A stretch of DNA of 32,768 nt from an uncultured Gemmatimonadales bacterium (GCA_947259585.1 CAMYMV010000009.1:1-32768); one strand, 5' to 3'. Positions 1 to 8,349 are shown, counted from the first letter of the stretch. Made by a program: numbers and translations. Notes: generated by a model from the letters alone, not told the origin.

Positions 1-15
1 GACCATTGTTCTCAT
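1..15 (-). CDS. possible 5' end of a further minus-strand gene (partial)
   Basis: On the minus strand, directly downstream of the porin gene, an AAGGAAAG ribosome-binding-like sequence (23-30) is followed by ATG codons at 22 and at 15, both open to the window edge. The ATG at 15 would give M-R-T-M-V, which looks like the beginning of a signal peptide. The other ATG lies only 3 bases from the GGA. Only five to seven codons are visible, so identity cannot be read. A phosphate-uptake gene such as pstS would fit the phoB-phoR-porin context, but that is inference only. Confidence 0.3.
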
Positions 16-58
16 GGTTCATCTTTCCTTGATTTGCCTTGATTCCAGTAGGGCCGGC

Positions 59-1270
59 TCAGAAGTAGCCCTGAAGCATGAGTTTAAAGGACCCGGCCGA
101 CGAAGTGTCGTCCGAGAACAAAGCGATGTCGTAGTTCACGGCCAGCTTGTTGCGGCCGTAGAAGAAGATCTGGACGCCGGGCGTGAGCCCCCAGTTGTCG
201 TCCCTCGCGATGTCCGTGTTCGGGTCGGCCCAGGTGACCCGGAAGACCGGCTGGATGGCTTCGATCGGCCGCTTGGCGATCGGTCCCTGGTAGTCTTTCG
301 GCCGCGTGATGAACCTCCAGCCGGTGTTCACCTGGAAGGTCTGGGCGCGGGCGAACTCGTCCGTCGGCAGGAAGTCCAGGATGTCGCCCTGCCGGTTCTC
401 GAACGGGTTCTGCCCGTAGACATACTCGCCCTGGAAGAGCAGGCCTTCGTTGAAGCCGCCGAGCTGAAGCCAGAGCTCGAGATTCGTGAAGTACTTGCCC
501 GTGAAGGTGACCAGATCTTCCGTGACGAACGGGCGGTCGGTCACGGCGCCGGCCACCGCGATGTCCAGCGGCATCTCTCCGACCTCGAGGTTGGCCTGCA
601 CGCGACCGATCCACTGCCCCCGACTGTCCGCGTTCGGCAACGTATCCAGGGCTTCCTGGATCTGCTGGCCCCCGAAATAGCCGACCCAGTAGGAGACGCG
701 CCCGCCCCAGGCGTCTCCGCTCAGCTCGATGCCGACGTCGCGGTCCGAGGCCCGGAAGCGCGTCGTCAGCTCGTCCAGGGAGAGCGCCCGGAGGGAGGAT
801 ACACCCGGGATGTCCAGGTCCCGTTCGATGATGATCATCTGGCTCGAGCTGGTGAGCTGGAAGCCGTCGAACGGTCGCTTCATGTTTCCGAACCGCACCT
901 TGAGAGCGGGGAAGAAGTTGAGCCGGGCGAAGCCGTCCTTGATCGCCACGTCGTCGAAGCCCGAGAAGTCGAGCTGGAGCTTGACGTCGAGGAAGTCGAA
1001 CAGACCGGCCGTGATGCTTCCCCGGGCCCGACGCAGGAAGAGGTCGAACGGAGGTGCGCCGTCCCGACAGGCCGTGTCGGGGTCGTTGCCCGGGAGGCCC
1101 GGCACGAAGCCGGAGCAGGTGCTGGACCACCCCTGAAGCTGCAGGCGGCCGTGGAAGGTGAGCTTCACATCGTCGGTCTCGTACTTGATGCTCGGCTGGC
1201 TCTGCCCGAATGCGACGCTCGGGATAAGCATCGACAGGCAGAACGCGCCCAGAGCGAGCGTTCGTCGCAT
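59..1270 (-). CDS. phosphate-selective porin (OprO/OprP-like), outer membrane
   Basis: A 403-residue outer-membrane beta-barrel protein. It begins with a cleavable signal peptide (M-R-R-T-L-A-L-G, hydrophobic core, then A-F-G-Q). The mature protein opens with a K-L-T-F-H-G-R-L-Q-L-Q strand and ends in G-Y-F, the aromatic C-terminus typical of barrels recognised by the BAM machinery. Alternating hydrophobic strands and the motif F-G-N-M-K-R-P-F (with R-F-G-N-x-K-x-P/E-F being characteristic) fit the phosphate-selective porin O/P family. I chose the ATG at 1270 because GGAGG lies 7 bases upstream; a TTG at 1288 is in frame but the ribosome-binding site lies inside that extension. It follows phoB and phoR on the same strand and has its own Pho box at 1400-1428, so induction under phosphate limitation is likely. 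Actual substrate selectivity is not visible. Confidence 0.85.
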   Translation of the reverse strand: MRRTLALGAFCLSMLIPSVAFGQSQPSIKYETDDVKLTFHGRLQLQGWSSTCSGFVPGLPGNDPDTACRDGAPPFDLFLRRARGSITAGLFDFLDVKLQLDFSGFDDVAIKDGFARLNFFPALKVRFGNMKRPFDGFQLTSSSQMIIIERDLDIPGVSSLRALSLDELTTRFRASDRDVGIELSGDAWGGRVSYWVGYFGGQQIQEALDTLPNADSRGQWIGRVQANLEVGEMPLDIAVAGAVTDRPFVTEDLVTFTGKYFTNLELWLQLGGFNEGLLFQGEYVYGQNPFENRQGDILDFLPTDEFARAQTFQVNTGWRFITRPKDYQGPIAKRPIEAIQPVFRVTWADPNTDIARDDNWGLTPGVQIFFYGRNKLAVNYDIALFSDDTSSAGSFKLMLQGYF

Positions 1271-1383
1271 GGACAGCCTCCACGTCAATTGCGGGGTGAT
1301 CCGGCCCGAAAAGCGGGCTTACATCGCCTACGGATGGTCGACAGCGGTTGGCAGCGCACGGCCGACGTGTCACGAATAGCGGA

Positions 1384-1428
1384 ATAATGAGAGGTTCGCG
1401 TAACGGTTCCGTAACAGTTTCGTTACGC
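1384..1428 (-). promoter_or_regulatory. Pho box (three repeats) and -10 element of the porin promoter
   Basis: Read on the minus strand, three 7-base direct repeats occur at exact 11-base spacing: GCGTAAC (1428-1422), CTGTTAC (1417-1411) and CCGTTAC (1406-1400), separated by GAAA and GGAA. The known PhoB box is made of 7-base CTGTCAT-like repeats separated by 4-base A/T-rich spacers, so both geometry and core match. Ten bases after the last repeat lies CATTAT (1389-1384), a good -10 candidate, which is the usual class of PhoB-activated promoter where the box replaces the -35. It drives the porin that starts about 130 bp further on. Confidence 0.75.
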
Positions 1429-1456
1429 TGTGCGGGAACGGATGTGAGGATAGCTG

Positions 1457-3202
1457 CTAGGCGTCAGCCGCTGATCGTCCCGTGAACGCGATGGAAGCCT
1501 GTGGCTCTCTCTGGGTCGGGATCCTGAACCACACCGTTGTGCCGGTTCCGATGTCGCTCTCGAGCCCGACCTCTCCGCCTTGCGCGGCTACGAGGTGCTT
1601 CACTATCGCGAGGCCGAGTCCTGTGCCGCCTTCCTGTCTGGAGCGTGCCGGATCCACACGGTAGAATCGCTCGAACACGCGCTCCTGGTGGACGGGTGGG
1701 ATGCCGGGTCCGGAGTCGGTGACCGCGGCCCGCAGGCCGTCCTCGCGGACCTCGAAGCCGACCACGACATCGGAGCCCTCCGGTGCATAGCGGGCGGCAT
1801 TCTCGAGGAGGTTCCGGAGGATCTGCCTCAGCGCGCCGAGATCCGCGATGCCGTAGATCGGTTCCTCGGGCTCGACGACGAGCTCGGTTCCGGCGGCTTT
1901 CGGGTCGGGTCGTAAGGACGCCCAGACATCGCGAGCTGCCGCGCCCAGTTCGATCTCCTCCGGGGCGGGTCTCCAGCTTCCAGCCTCGATGCGTGAGAGG
2001 TCGAGGAGTTCCTCGACCAGCCGCCGCATCCGCTGCGCGTTGTGGAGGATCCGGCGGCCGAACTCACGGGCCTCCGCGGGTCCGGTATCCGCTTCCGCGA
2101 TGGGCTCCGCGAACCCCATCACGGTCGTTAGCGGCGTCTTGAGCTCGTGCGACACGTTGCCGACGAAATCCCGGCGTACACTCTCCAGCCGGCGGAAAGC
2201 CGTCAGGTCCTTCAGAACCAGCAGCGCGCCATCTCCGTGCGCCACGCTCGAGACGAGCACGATGCGGTCCCCGAGATGGGTCTCGATGTTCACAGCCTCG
2301 CCGGCGACCCCGCGCTCGGCAGCATCACGAACGTCGAGCGACCTCGTGAGAGCGGGGAGACGGTCTCTATCGATTCTCTTGAGCGCCATGATCTCGCGAA
2401 AGGCTCGGTTGGCCCGAACGATGATCTGGTCGCTGTTCAGTACGGCGACCCCATCCTCAAGGCTGTCGAACAGGGCGTCCAGATCCGCCTGCTCCTGCCG
2501 GTAGTCCGCCACGACGTCCTCGATCCGGTCCGCCAGGTCGTCGATCGCGCGGCCGAGGTCTCCGAGCGGTCCCGGGTCGGTGGACCGGCTGCGATGGGAC
2601 AGGTCTCCCGCGGCGAGCGCCTCGGCGGTCTGGCGGATGCTCCCGAGCGTCCGCGCGCGCATCCGGCCGTACGTTCGGCCGAGGCCATAAGTGAGTAGCA
2701 GCGTGAGCAGCGCTCCCAGAATGAGGATCCCACGGACCCTGGCGAGGACCGAGCGTTCCGCTTCGGTAGATCTGGAGACCCGGAGCACTCCCTGCTCGTG
2801 CGGCACGGCCAAATACAGGAGCTGTCGGCTCACCGTCTCGCTGCTTCGCGCGTCAATGCCCTCGGCTCCCGCGAGCGCTCTGCTCACCTCCGGCCGATCG
2901 GCATGGTTTGGCACGTTGCGGAGTCTCCGAGCTGGCACGTCCGAGTCGCCGAGGACGATTCCGTCCGGGTCGATCAGCGTGACACGCAAGCTCGTTCCGG
3001 CGGCTAGACGGTCGGCGAGCGCGTCGGAGAACGGTTGTTCGCCGATGCCGTGTGCCAGGAGCACAGCAGCGTCTCGAAGCTCGTTCCGGACCTCCTCGTC
3101 CAGAGCGGAACGCAGCCCGGCATCTATCGTCCAGGCGATGAACAGGAAGGTGCTGATCAGCGCGACCGCGAAGAGGAGCTGGATTCTCCGGTCTAGGCCC
3201 AC
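1457..3202 (-). CDS. phoR: PhoR-type phosphate-sensing histidine kinase
   Basis: A 581-residue inner-membrane sensor kinase that phosphorylates PhoB. Order of parts: first membrane helix about 8-28, extracytoplasmic sensor region 30-150, second helix about 157-175, HAMP linker about 176-232, PAS-like segment about 236-340, HisKA with phospho-acceptor His352 in V-S-H-E-L-K-T-P, and HATPase with N-box N464/N468, G1 D-S-G-P-G at 496-500 and G-T-G-L-G-L-A at 526-532. The GTG start at 3202 is preceded by GAGGAG at 5-base spacing. The frame stays open to 3355, but that extension would overlap phoB by over 130 bp and is arginine-rich out-of-frame sequence. The 17-base gap to phoB indicates co-transcription. 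A large periplasmic region distinguishes it from enterobacterial PhoR and resembles the Gram-positive/PhoR-like (WalK-type) form. Confidence 0.88.
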   Translation of the reverse strand: MGLDRRIQLLFAVALISTFLFIAWTIDAGLRSALDEEVRNELRDAAVLLAHGIGEQPFSDALADRLAAGTSLRVTLIDPDGIVLGDSDVPARRLRNVPNHADRPEVSRALAGAEGIDARSSETVSRQLLYLAVPHEQGVLRVSRSTEAERSVLARVRGILILGALLTLLLTYGLGRTYGRMRARTLGSIRQTAEALAAGDLSHRSRSTDPGPLGDLGRAIDDLADRIEDVVADYRQEQADLDALFDSLEDGVAVLNSDQIIVRANRAFREIMALKRIDRDRLPALTRSLDVRDAAERGVAGEAVNIETHLGDRIVLVSSVAHGDGALLVLKDLTAFRRLESVRRDFVGNVSHELKTPLTTVMGFAEPIAEADTGPAEAREFGRRILHNAQRMRRLVEELLDLSRIEAGSWRPAPEEIELGAAARDVWASLRPDPKAAGTELVVEPEEPIYGIADLGALRQILRNLLENAARYAPEGSDVVVGFEVREDGLRAAVTDSGPGIPPVHQERVFERFYRVDPARSRQEGGTGLGLAIVKHLVAAQGGEVGLESDIGTGTTVWFRIPTQREPQASIAFTGRSAADA

Positions 3203-3219
3203 GTGTGCTCCTCTAGTGA

Positions 3220-3912
3220 TTAATGATCTGTCCGCAGACGGTAGCCGATTCCGCGTACCGTCTCGATCATTGCGCCCGCCTCGCCCAGCTTGGACCGGAG
3301 GCGAGCGACGTGCATGTCCACGGTACGTGTCTCGATGCGTGCCGACGTGTCCCATGCGGCCTGCAGAAGCTGCCGGCGGGTCTGTACGCGTCCGCGCCGC
3401 TCCAGAAGCGTCTCGAGCACTCGATACTCGAGCGGCGCCAGATCGATCTTCACGCCGCTCACGGAGGCTTGGTGAGCCTCCAGGTCCAGTTCGATCGGTC
3501 CCGCCCTGAGCCTTCGGCTCGATGCCAGCGCCTCCGCCCGCACCCGCCGCAGGACGGCCTGAGCACGCAGCACGACCTCGCGCGGGCTGAACGGCTTCGT
3601 GATGTAGTCATCGGCGCCGAGCTCCAAGCCCCGGATCCGCTCCGGCTCCGCGTCCTTCGCGGTCAGCAGGATCACCGGGATCCCCGCGGTCTTCTCGCTC
3701 ACGCGAAGAGATCGCAGTACCTCAAGACCGTCCATGCCGGGCAGCATAAGGTCGAGTATGACCAGGTCCGGAGAGTGCTCTTCCGCGGCCCGGAGCGCGC
3801 GGTCGCCGCGGACGGACGTCGAGACCCTGTAGCCCTCCCGGCTGAAATGGTAGACGAGGATGCTGAGAATGTCCGGCTCATCATCGACAACGAGGACGTG
3901 CTCACCGCTCAT
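3220..3912 (-). CDS. phoB: PhoB-type OmpR-family response regulator
   Basis: A 230-residue two-domain regulator. The receiver domain (about 4-120) shows the acidic pair D10-D11, phospho-acceptor D54 in L-V-I-L-D-L-M-L-P-G-M-D-G, T85 and K106 in I-T-K-P-F. The winged-helix DNA-binding domain (about 133-228) contains L-E-Y-R-V-L-E-T-L and the recognition segment T-V-D-M-H-V-A-R-L-R-S-K-L. The ATG at 3912 starts M-S-G-E-H-V-L-V-V-D-D; an in-frame extension to 4008 adds only unrelated residues. Paired with phoR 17 bp downstream and with a Pho box before the following porin, it is most probably the phosphate-regulon activator. No convincing Pho box was found in front of phoB itself (3913-4049). 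Confidence 0.9.
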   Translation of the reverse strand: MSGEHVLVVDDEPDILSILVYHFSREGYRVSTSVRGDRALRAAEEHSPDLVILDLMLPGMDGLEVLRSLRVSEKTAGIPVILLTAKDAEPERIRGLELGADDYITKPFSPREVVLRAQAVLRRVRAEALASSRRLRAGPIELDLEAHQASVSGVKIDLAPLEYRVLETLLERRGRVQTRRQLLQAAWDTSARIETRTVDMHVARLRSKLGEAGAMIETVRGIGYRLRTDH

Positions 3913-4049
3913 CTTGATCCGTCTACGCGCTGTGTCGATGTATGGAGTCGCGAACGCACGTGGAGGATTCCTATCTTGGCGGCTCGCCGCTGCGGTTTCG
4001 ATCCACAAGATACGCGGGCCTCAGAGGTCAGCAACAATACGAGGACCCC

Positions 4050-5666
4050 ATGGTGACGGGTATGCTCGTCAGTGCAAGCGACACGAGCGACGCGCTCTCC
4101 ATCGTCGCATCGGCCTCCTATCTGCTCATCCTGCTGCTTCTCTTGCCGTTCGGTGCCCACCGGCTGCTGACACTGGTTCGTCGGCTCGCGATTCGGCCCC
4201 GCGGGGTCCCCAGCCGCTGGACCGGCCGTCTCCCCGCCGTGACGGTGCAGCTTCCCATGTACAACGAGGCCAACGTGGTCGACCGGCTCATCGATGCGGC
4301 CTGTCGCCTCGACTATCCTCTCCACCGCCTCGAAATCCAGATCCTGGACGACTCGACCGATGAGACGAGCGCCATGGCGGCGGCACGAGCCGTTCATTGG
4401 CGATGCCGTGGGAGACGGGTTGAGCACGTCCGGAGGGGCGCCAGAGTCGGCTACAAGGCGGGAGCTCTCTCCAACGGGCTTCGCTTGGCGAGGGGGGAAT
4501 TCCTCCTCGTCCTGGACGCGGACTTCGTCCCGGAGCCCGATCTGTTGCGACGGCTTCTTCCACCGTTCACCGACGCGCGGGTGGGCATGGTGCAGGCGGC
4601 GTGGGGCTACCTGAACGAAAGCGAGAACTGGTTGACGCGCGCTCAGGCGCTGCTGCTCGACGGGCACTTCGGGATCGAGCACGAGGCCCGCTTCCGCACC
4701 GGGCTCTTCTTCAACTTCAACGGGACCGCCGGGATGTGGAGACGCGAGTGCATAGAGGCGGCGGGCGGCTGGCGGGCCGTGACGCTGACCGAAGACCTGG
4801 ACCTGAGCTATCGGGCTCAGTTGGCCGGGTGGCGCTTCGTATTCACCTCCGGCGTCGAAGTGGCCAGCGAACTGCCGGCGGACATGCGCGCCGTCGAGGT
4901 CCAGCAGGAGCGTTGGGCCCAGGGTGGGGTCCGAACCGCGCGACTGGTTCTGCCCAGTATCTGGCGGAGCGGCCACGGTTTGGCGATCAAGGCGGAGGCC
5001 ACGGCACACCTGCTCGGCCACTTCATCCACCCCGTTACGCTGCTCCTGGCTGCGGTGCTGAGCCTCCTCGCTCTATCCGGAGGAGCGTCGGACTGGCTTC
5101 CTGCCTGGCTGCACGTGCTCGGGGTGTCCGCCGCCATGCTGCCGTTCGTGGCGTTCGCGGCGCTCGCGGGGCTCCTGCGAGGCGTTCCGCTCCGAAAGCT
5201 GCCGCGGCGGATCGTCGAGGCTCTAGCTCTCGGCGTTGGGCTCGGTGTGCCGCTCACCTGGGCGGTGGCGCGCGGAGCAATGGGCCGAGAGACACCGTTC
5301 CGGCGAACGCCGAAGAAGGGCGCGCGCACGGTGTGGCGCTACCGGGCCGGCCCGCACGTGGCGCCGACGGCCTGGCGGGCCGCGGCCGGCTTATCCCTCG
5401 GAGTCGCTGCCCTCTTCCTCGTCGGGAGCGGAGCCCTGGCGCCGGCTCTCCTCACGGGGCTCTTCGCGGCCGGCTACATCGCCACGACGTGGGCGGCGGT
5501 GCGCGGAGATCGCTTCGATGCCCAGGAGGGCCAGGAAGGGTACGTGGATCGCCAGACGGACGAAGAGCGGTTCGGGCCAGCTTCCCGTCGCCCGGTAGGC
5601 GTCCAGGCCCCAGTAGGCCAAGAAGACGGTGCCGCTGAGCAGCAGCCAGGCACGGCCGCCGCGTAG
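4050..5666 (+). CDS. membrane glycosyltransferase family 2 (cellulose-synthase/CslA-like)
   Basis: A 538-residue inner-membrane processive-type glycosyltransferase. An N-terminal hydrophobic helix (about 15-40) precedes a GT-A catalytic domain with V-T-V-Q-L-P-M-Y-N-E at 64-73, D100-D101, the D-A-D metal site at 156-158, the T-E-D base motif at 247-249 and Q-x-x-R-W at 285-289. This D, DxD, TED, QxxRW set is the hallmark of beta-glycan synthases such as glucomannan synthases. Further membrane helices follow (about 320-385, 395-410, 445-480). The ATG at 4050 has GAGG 5 bases upstream; the frame is open from 3942 but lacks that support. The last approximately 50 codons, after W-A-A-V-R-G, are polar and lie antisense to the neighbouring gene. 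Divergent from phoB. The sugar donor and product are unknown. Confidence 0.85.
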   Translation: MVTGMLVSASDTSDALSIVASASYLLILLLLLPFGAHRLLTLVRRLAIRPRGVPSRWTGRLPAVTVQLPMYNEANVVDRLIDAACRLDYPLHRLEIQILDDSTDETSAMAAARAVHWRCRGRRVEHVRRGARVGYKAGALSNGLRLARGEFLLVLDADFVPEPDLLRRLLPPFTDARVGMVQAAWGYLNESENWLTRAQALLLDGHFGIEHEARFRTGLFFNFNGTAGMWRRECIEAAGGWRAVTLTEDLDLSYRAQLAGWRFVFTSGVEVASELPADMRAVEVQQERWAQGGVRTARLVLPSIWRSGHGLAIKAEATAHLLGHFIHPVTLLLAAVLSLLALSGGASDWLPAWLHVLGVSAAMLPFVAFAALAGLLRGVPLRKLPRRIVEALALGVGLGVPLTWAVARGAMGRETPFRRTPKKGARTVWRYRAGPHVAPTAWRAAAGLSLGVAALFLVGSGALAPALLTGLFAAGYIATTWAAVRGDRFDAQEGQEGYVDRQTDEERFGPASRRPVGVQAPVGQEDGAAEQQPGTAAA

Positions 5667-6809
5667 CGCCGCGAGCGGCAGGATCCAGAGCACGTACCAC
5701 GGGTGGATCGTCGGGGAGAGGGCGAGCGCGATCCCGATCGTCCAGAACAGGGCCCGCTCGACGCTCCAGCGGTGCCAGGCGGCGAAGAGAGCGCAGCCGA
5801 CGATGCCGGCGGCGGCGAGTGCCTTGACGGCGTCCGAGCCGAGAAGAGCCGAGAGAGGCCGGAAGGCGCCGGCGTTGAACTCCCAGTGCTCCGCGTACGT
5901 GAGCAGGCCCTGGAAGAGCGACGATCCGGCGTCCACGTAGGGGAGGGAGAGCAGGATGAGCGTCCCGACCGCCGCGGCGGCAGCGACAGCTCGCCTCCGA
6001 GCCATGGCGGGGATCGCGGCGGCGGGAGCCAGCTTGATGGCGGCTCCGAGCCCGAGCAGGGCGCCGCCCAGCGCCGCCGACCGCGGGGACGGCGTCCCGG
6101 CGCCTTCTTCCGGGTCTCTGCGACGCTCGAGGAAGAGGAGCGCGGCCATCGTCGGGAGGAGCCCGAGCGGCTCCATGTGGCCGCTCCAGGCCACTTCCAC
6201 GAAGACGAGCGGCGACCAGAGGTACAGCAACGGAGCGAGCCCCGGTGGTTCGCCCCGCCGCGAGCTCAGACGGTCGAGGACCCAGCCGACGCCGAGGTCG
6301 GCGGCGACCCACGTCAGCTTGAACAGGACTACCGACGGGCCCAGCAGCGCCAATGACCAGAACACGAGCTGCGCTCCCGGGGGATAGATCGTCGATACGG
6401 AGGGATGGTTGATGAGCGCGTGCCAGCCGGTGCGAAGCGGTTCGAGGGCGGCAGCCTCGGGCGCGTACAGGTATGGGTTCACGCCATGGGTCTGTACCCA
6501 CCCGTCCCACAGGTATCGGTAGATGTCGTCGGAGAAGTGCGGATCCCTCGGCAGGAGCGCGAGTCGTCCGACGATCGCCAGCGCCCACACGCCCCTGCGC
6601 CCCAGCGGCCGGCGCCCGTGAGCGAGGGTCGCGCCGACGTAGGCGACGAAGGCGCCCGCCCACAGGCCCATGGAGGGCCACGGCGTCCCGCTCGCTCCGG
6701 GAAGCCAGGCGATCGCGAGCACGAAGGCGAGGCTAAGAGCGCCCGGGAGCAGCGGCGACACGCTCGGCACGCGACCGTCGGACCCGGAAGCGAGACGGAT
6801 CCGGCTCAC
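5391..6809 (-). CDS. multispanning polyprenol-phosphate-dependent glycosyltransferase (GT87-like)
   Basis: About 472 residues, with roughly ten hydrophobic helices and a conserved extracytoplasmic loop H-F-S-D-D-I-Y-R-Y-L-W-D-G near the N-terminus. In GT-C enzymes the acidic pair in this first loop is catalytic, and the following G-V-N-P-Y-L-Y-A-P-E is typical of GT87/alpha-mannosyltransferase-like proteins. They move a sugar from a lipid phosphate carrier on the outer face of the membrane. The start is uncertain: GTG 6809 and GTG 6770 both precede the first helix, while the open frame up to 6968 reads arginine-rich and overlaps the next gene. Its 3' end overlaps the convergent GT2 gene by 276 bp, with the hydrophilic acidic tail (D-E-E-E-G-S-D-S-E-G) lying antisense to a GT2 membrane helix. 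The neighbouring DPM1-like enzyme could supply its donor. Confidence 0.75.
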   Translation of the reverse strand: MSRIRLASGSDGRVPSVSPLLPGALSLAFVLAIAWLPGASGTPWPSMGLWAGAFVAYVGATLAHGRRPLGRRGVWALAIVGRLALLPRDPHFSDDIYRYLWDGWVQTHGVNPYLYAPEAAALEPLRTGWHALINHPSVSTIYPPGAQLVFWSLALLGPSVVLFKLTWVAADLGVGWVLDRLSSRRGEPPGLAPLLYLWSPLVFVEVAWSGHMEPLGLLPTMAALLFLERRRDPEEGAGTPSPRSAALGGALLGLGAAIKLAPAAAIPAMARRRAVAAAAAVGTLILLSLPYVDAGSSLFQGLLTYAEHWEFNAGAFRPLSALLGSDAVKALAAAGIVGCALFAAWHRWSVERALFWTIGIALALSPTIHPWYVLWILPLAALRGGRAWLLLSGTVFLAYWGLDAYRATGSWPEPLFVRLAIHVPFLALLGIEAISAHRRPRRGDVAGREEPREESRRQGSAPDEEEGSDSEG

Positions 6810-6835
6810 GCAGGCTTTCCCAGTGAGCGCGGGAC

Positions 6836-7555
6836 GTGAAGGGGGTCGCGGTCCTCGTTCCGGCCCGCAACGAGGCCGACTGTCTTCCCGATCTCCTCGA
6901 CCGGCTCTCCGCCGCCGGTGTCGATCTCGTGATCGTCGTCGACAACGGCTCCACTGACGATACCGCACGGATCTCGGTCGAGCGCGGCGCCACCGTGACG
7001 CGCGAGCCGGCTCCCGGCTACGGCCGGGCCTGTCTGGCCGGCATCCGCGAGCTGGCCGCTGCGGAGCTGCCCCCCGAGGTTCTCGTCTTCATGGACGCCG
7101 ACGACTTCCTCGCGCCCTCCCAGATCGGCGATCTCGTGGCCTCGATTGCCAGGGATGAGGCGGATCTCGTGGTCGGCGAGCGGCGGTCGAGTCCCGGAAC
7201 CCCGGGAGTCCGTCCGCACGCTCGAATGGGTAACGCCCTCGTCACGAGCGTGCTGCGCCGGGTCTACGGCAGCACCGTGCGCGATCTGGGCCCGTTCCGC
7301 GCGATCCGGTTTTCCTGTCTTCGCCGACTGGAGCTCGACGATCCGGATTATGGCTGGTACGTCCAGATGCAGGTGAGGGCCCTGAGGAGGGGATGCCGTG
7401 TGGTCGGGGTGCCGGTGGATTTCCACGCCCGCACGGCCGGGACATCCAAGGTGTCCGGGTCCGTTCGGGGTTCGGTTCTCGCCGGAGTCAAGATCCTGTG
7501 GACGCTGGCTGGCGAGATCGTCGGTGGCCCCGGTCGACGCCACCACTCGGAATGA
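6836..7555 (+). CDS. glycosyltransferase family 2, DPM1/polyprenyl-phosphate mannosyltransferase-like
   Basis: A soluble GT-A fold enzyme of 239 residues without C-terminal membrane helices. Visible motifs are V-L-V-P-A-R-N-E at 6-13, V-V-D-N-G-S-T-D-D at 34-42 (nucleotide binding), the D-A-D metal site at 87-89, and the family-typical G-E-R-R ... R-M-G-N stretch near 110-130. Members of this family transfer a sugar from a nucleotide donor to a polyprenyl phosphate, or act on small acceptors such as glycosyl-3-phosphoglycerate. The GTG start at 6836 lies 26 bp from the proposed start of the divergent GT-C gene and its ribosome-binding site is weak, so either start could shift. Context suggests donor supply for the adjacent GT87-like enzyme, which is inference. 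Confidence 0.78.
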   Translation: MKGVAVLVPARNEADCLPDLLDRLSAAGVDLVIVVDNGSTDDTARISVERGATVTREPAPGYGRACLAGIRELAAAELPPEVLVFMDADDFLAPSQIGDLVASIARDEADLVVGERRSSPGTPGVRPHARMGNALVTSVLRRVYGSTVRDLGPFRAIRFSCLRRLELDDPDYGWYVQMQVRALRRGCRVVGVPVDFHARTAGTSKVSGSVRGSVLAGVKILWTLAGEIVGGPGRRHHSE

Positions 7556-7559
7556 AGGC

Positions 7560-7952
7560 TCAGCCCTTCGAGGGGTCTTCTTCCGCGGCTCTCGCGGCAG
7601 ATCCGCCGACGAGATCCTTCCAGAGCCCCATGAGATGCTCGTCGAAGCGGGCCGGGTCGGCGGTGTATTCCCGAGCCCACGTCTGGAGATCAGGTAGGGG
7701 GACGCTCTGTTCCAGCTTGCTCGTGACGAGCCGGACCATCGTCTGGAAGTTCAGGGTGCCGACCTGGAGATTGGCTTCGCGGGCCGCTTCCTCGACGAGT
7801 CGGTAGATCCTCTCCTCGGAGAGCGAAAGAAACACCTCGGTGAGGCGGGCGGAGCAGAAGTCGAGGTACTTCGCCCGAAGCACTTCGTCGATTCCGTCGC
7901 CGGAATTCAGGCCCGCGGCTCGTTCGGCGCCACCGACCGGATCGTGGCTCAA
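7560..7952 (-). CDS. uncharacterised 130-residue protein
   Basis: I do not recognise this protein. It is mostly helical and soluble, without signal peptide or membrane helix. The central region (Y-L-D-F-C-S-A-R-L-T-E, then L-S-E-E-R-I-Y-R-L-V-E-E-A) and the segment L-N-F-Q-T-M-V-R-L-V-T look conserved-protein-like rather than random. Ends are charged and low in complexity. The proposed start is TTG 7952 with GGAGG about 10 bases upstream; there is no better-supported ATG. Its stop lies 4 bases from the stop of the convergent glycosyltransferase, so the two genes are back to back with no room for a terminator. Confidence 0.6.
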   Translation of the reverse strand: MSHDPVGGAERAAGLNSGDGIDEVLRAKYLDFCSARLTEVFLSLSEERIYRLVEEAAREANLQVGTLNFQTMVRLVTSKLEQSVPLPDLQTWAREYTADPARFDEHLMGLWKDLVGGSAARAAEEDPSKG

Positions 7953-8139
7953 GAGGACGGGTCCTCCCGGAGTTCGCGGGTTCAGGGGGCTGCACCCAGT
8001 GCTAGAAATAGGGGCACACGCCGCGGGAGTGTCAAGTTGGCGACTCGGCGAACCGGCTGTTGGTTTGACCTGGACCGGCGGAGCCTGGCCGTCAGGGTGG
8101 AACCGCGAAGCCTCGGCCGCGCCAGCCGCGGCGGCCGAG

Positions 8140-8349
8140 TTACCGGCTGCCGGCGAAGCCGACGTCGCTCAGGCGGGTGCGCTGAAGCTCCTCGAAGATC
8201 GTACGGCGACAGAGTCCGTACACGATGACGTCACTCAAGAATTCCGGGTCCGTTTGGCGCACCTCCTCCACCTCGTCAACCAGCCCTTCCGGTAGATTCA
8301 CCACGAGTTCAACGGGTCGAGTAGCCTTCATGCGGCGCAGCATCTCCAT
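8140..8349 (-). CDS. small ribbon-helix-helix-like protein
   Basis: A 69-residue protein whose order of elements fits a ribbon-helix-helix DNA-binding fold: a short strand P-V-E-L-V-V-N-L-P (about 12-20), helix E-G-L-V-D-E-V-E-E-V (21-30), turn, and a second helix F-L-S-D-V-I-V-Y-G-L (about 37-46). Such proteins dimerise and act as repressors or antitoxins. No toxin gene adjoins it. Three in-frame ATGs (8349, 8343, 8331) are possible; none has a strong ribosome-binding site, though GGAG precedes the third by 12 bases. A good promoter is seen upstream at 8438-8466. The fold assignment rests on pattern only. Confidence 0.5.
   Translation of the reverse strand: MEMLRRMKATRPVELVVNLPEGLVDEVEEVRQTDPEFLSDVIVYGLCRRTIFEELQRTRLSDVGFAGSR

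Noticed and set aside
14..1387. Long plus-strand open frame (457 codons) opposite the porin
   Set aside because: It is antisense to a protein with a clear signal peptide, beta-strand pattern and C-terminal aromatic residue; its composition is typical of a reverse-strand shadow in GC-rich DNA.
7840..8295. Plus-strand frame of 151 codons across the small minus-strand genes
   Set aside because: It is alanine/arginine-rich with no motif, overlaps two more convincing minus-strand genes, and has no ribosome-binding site.
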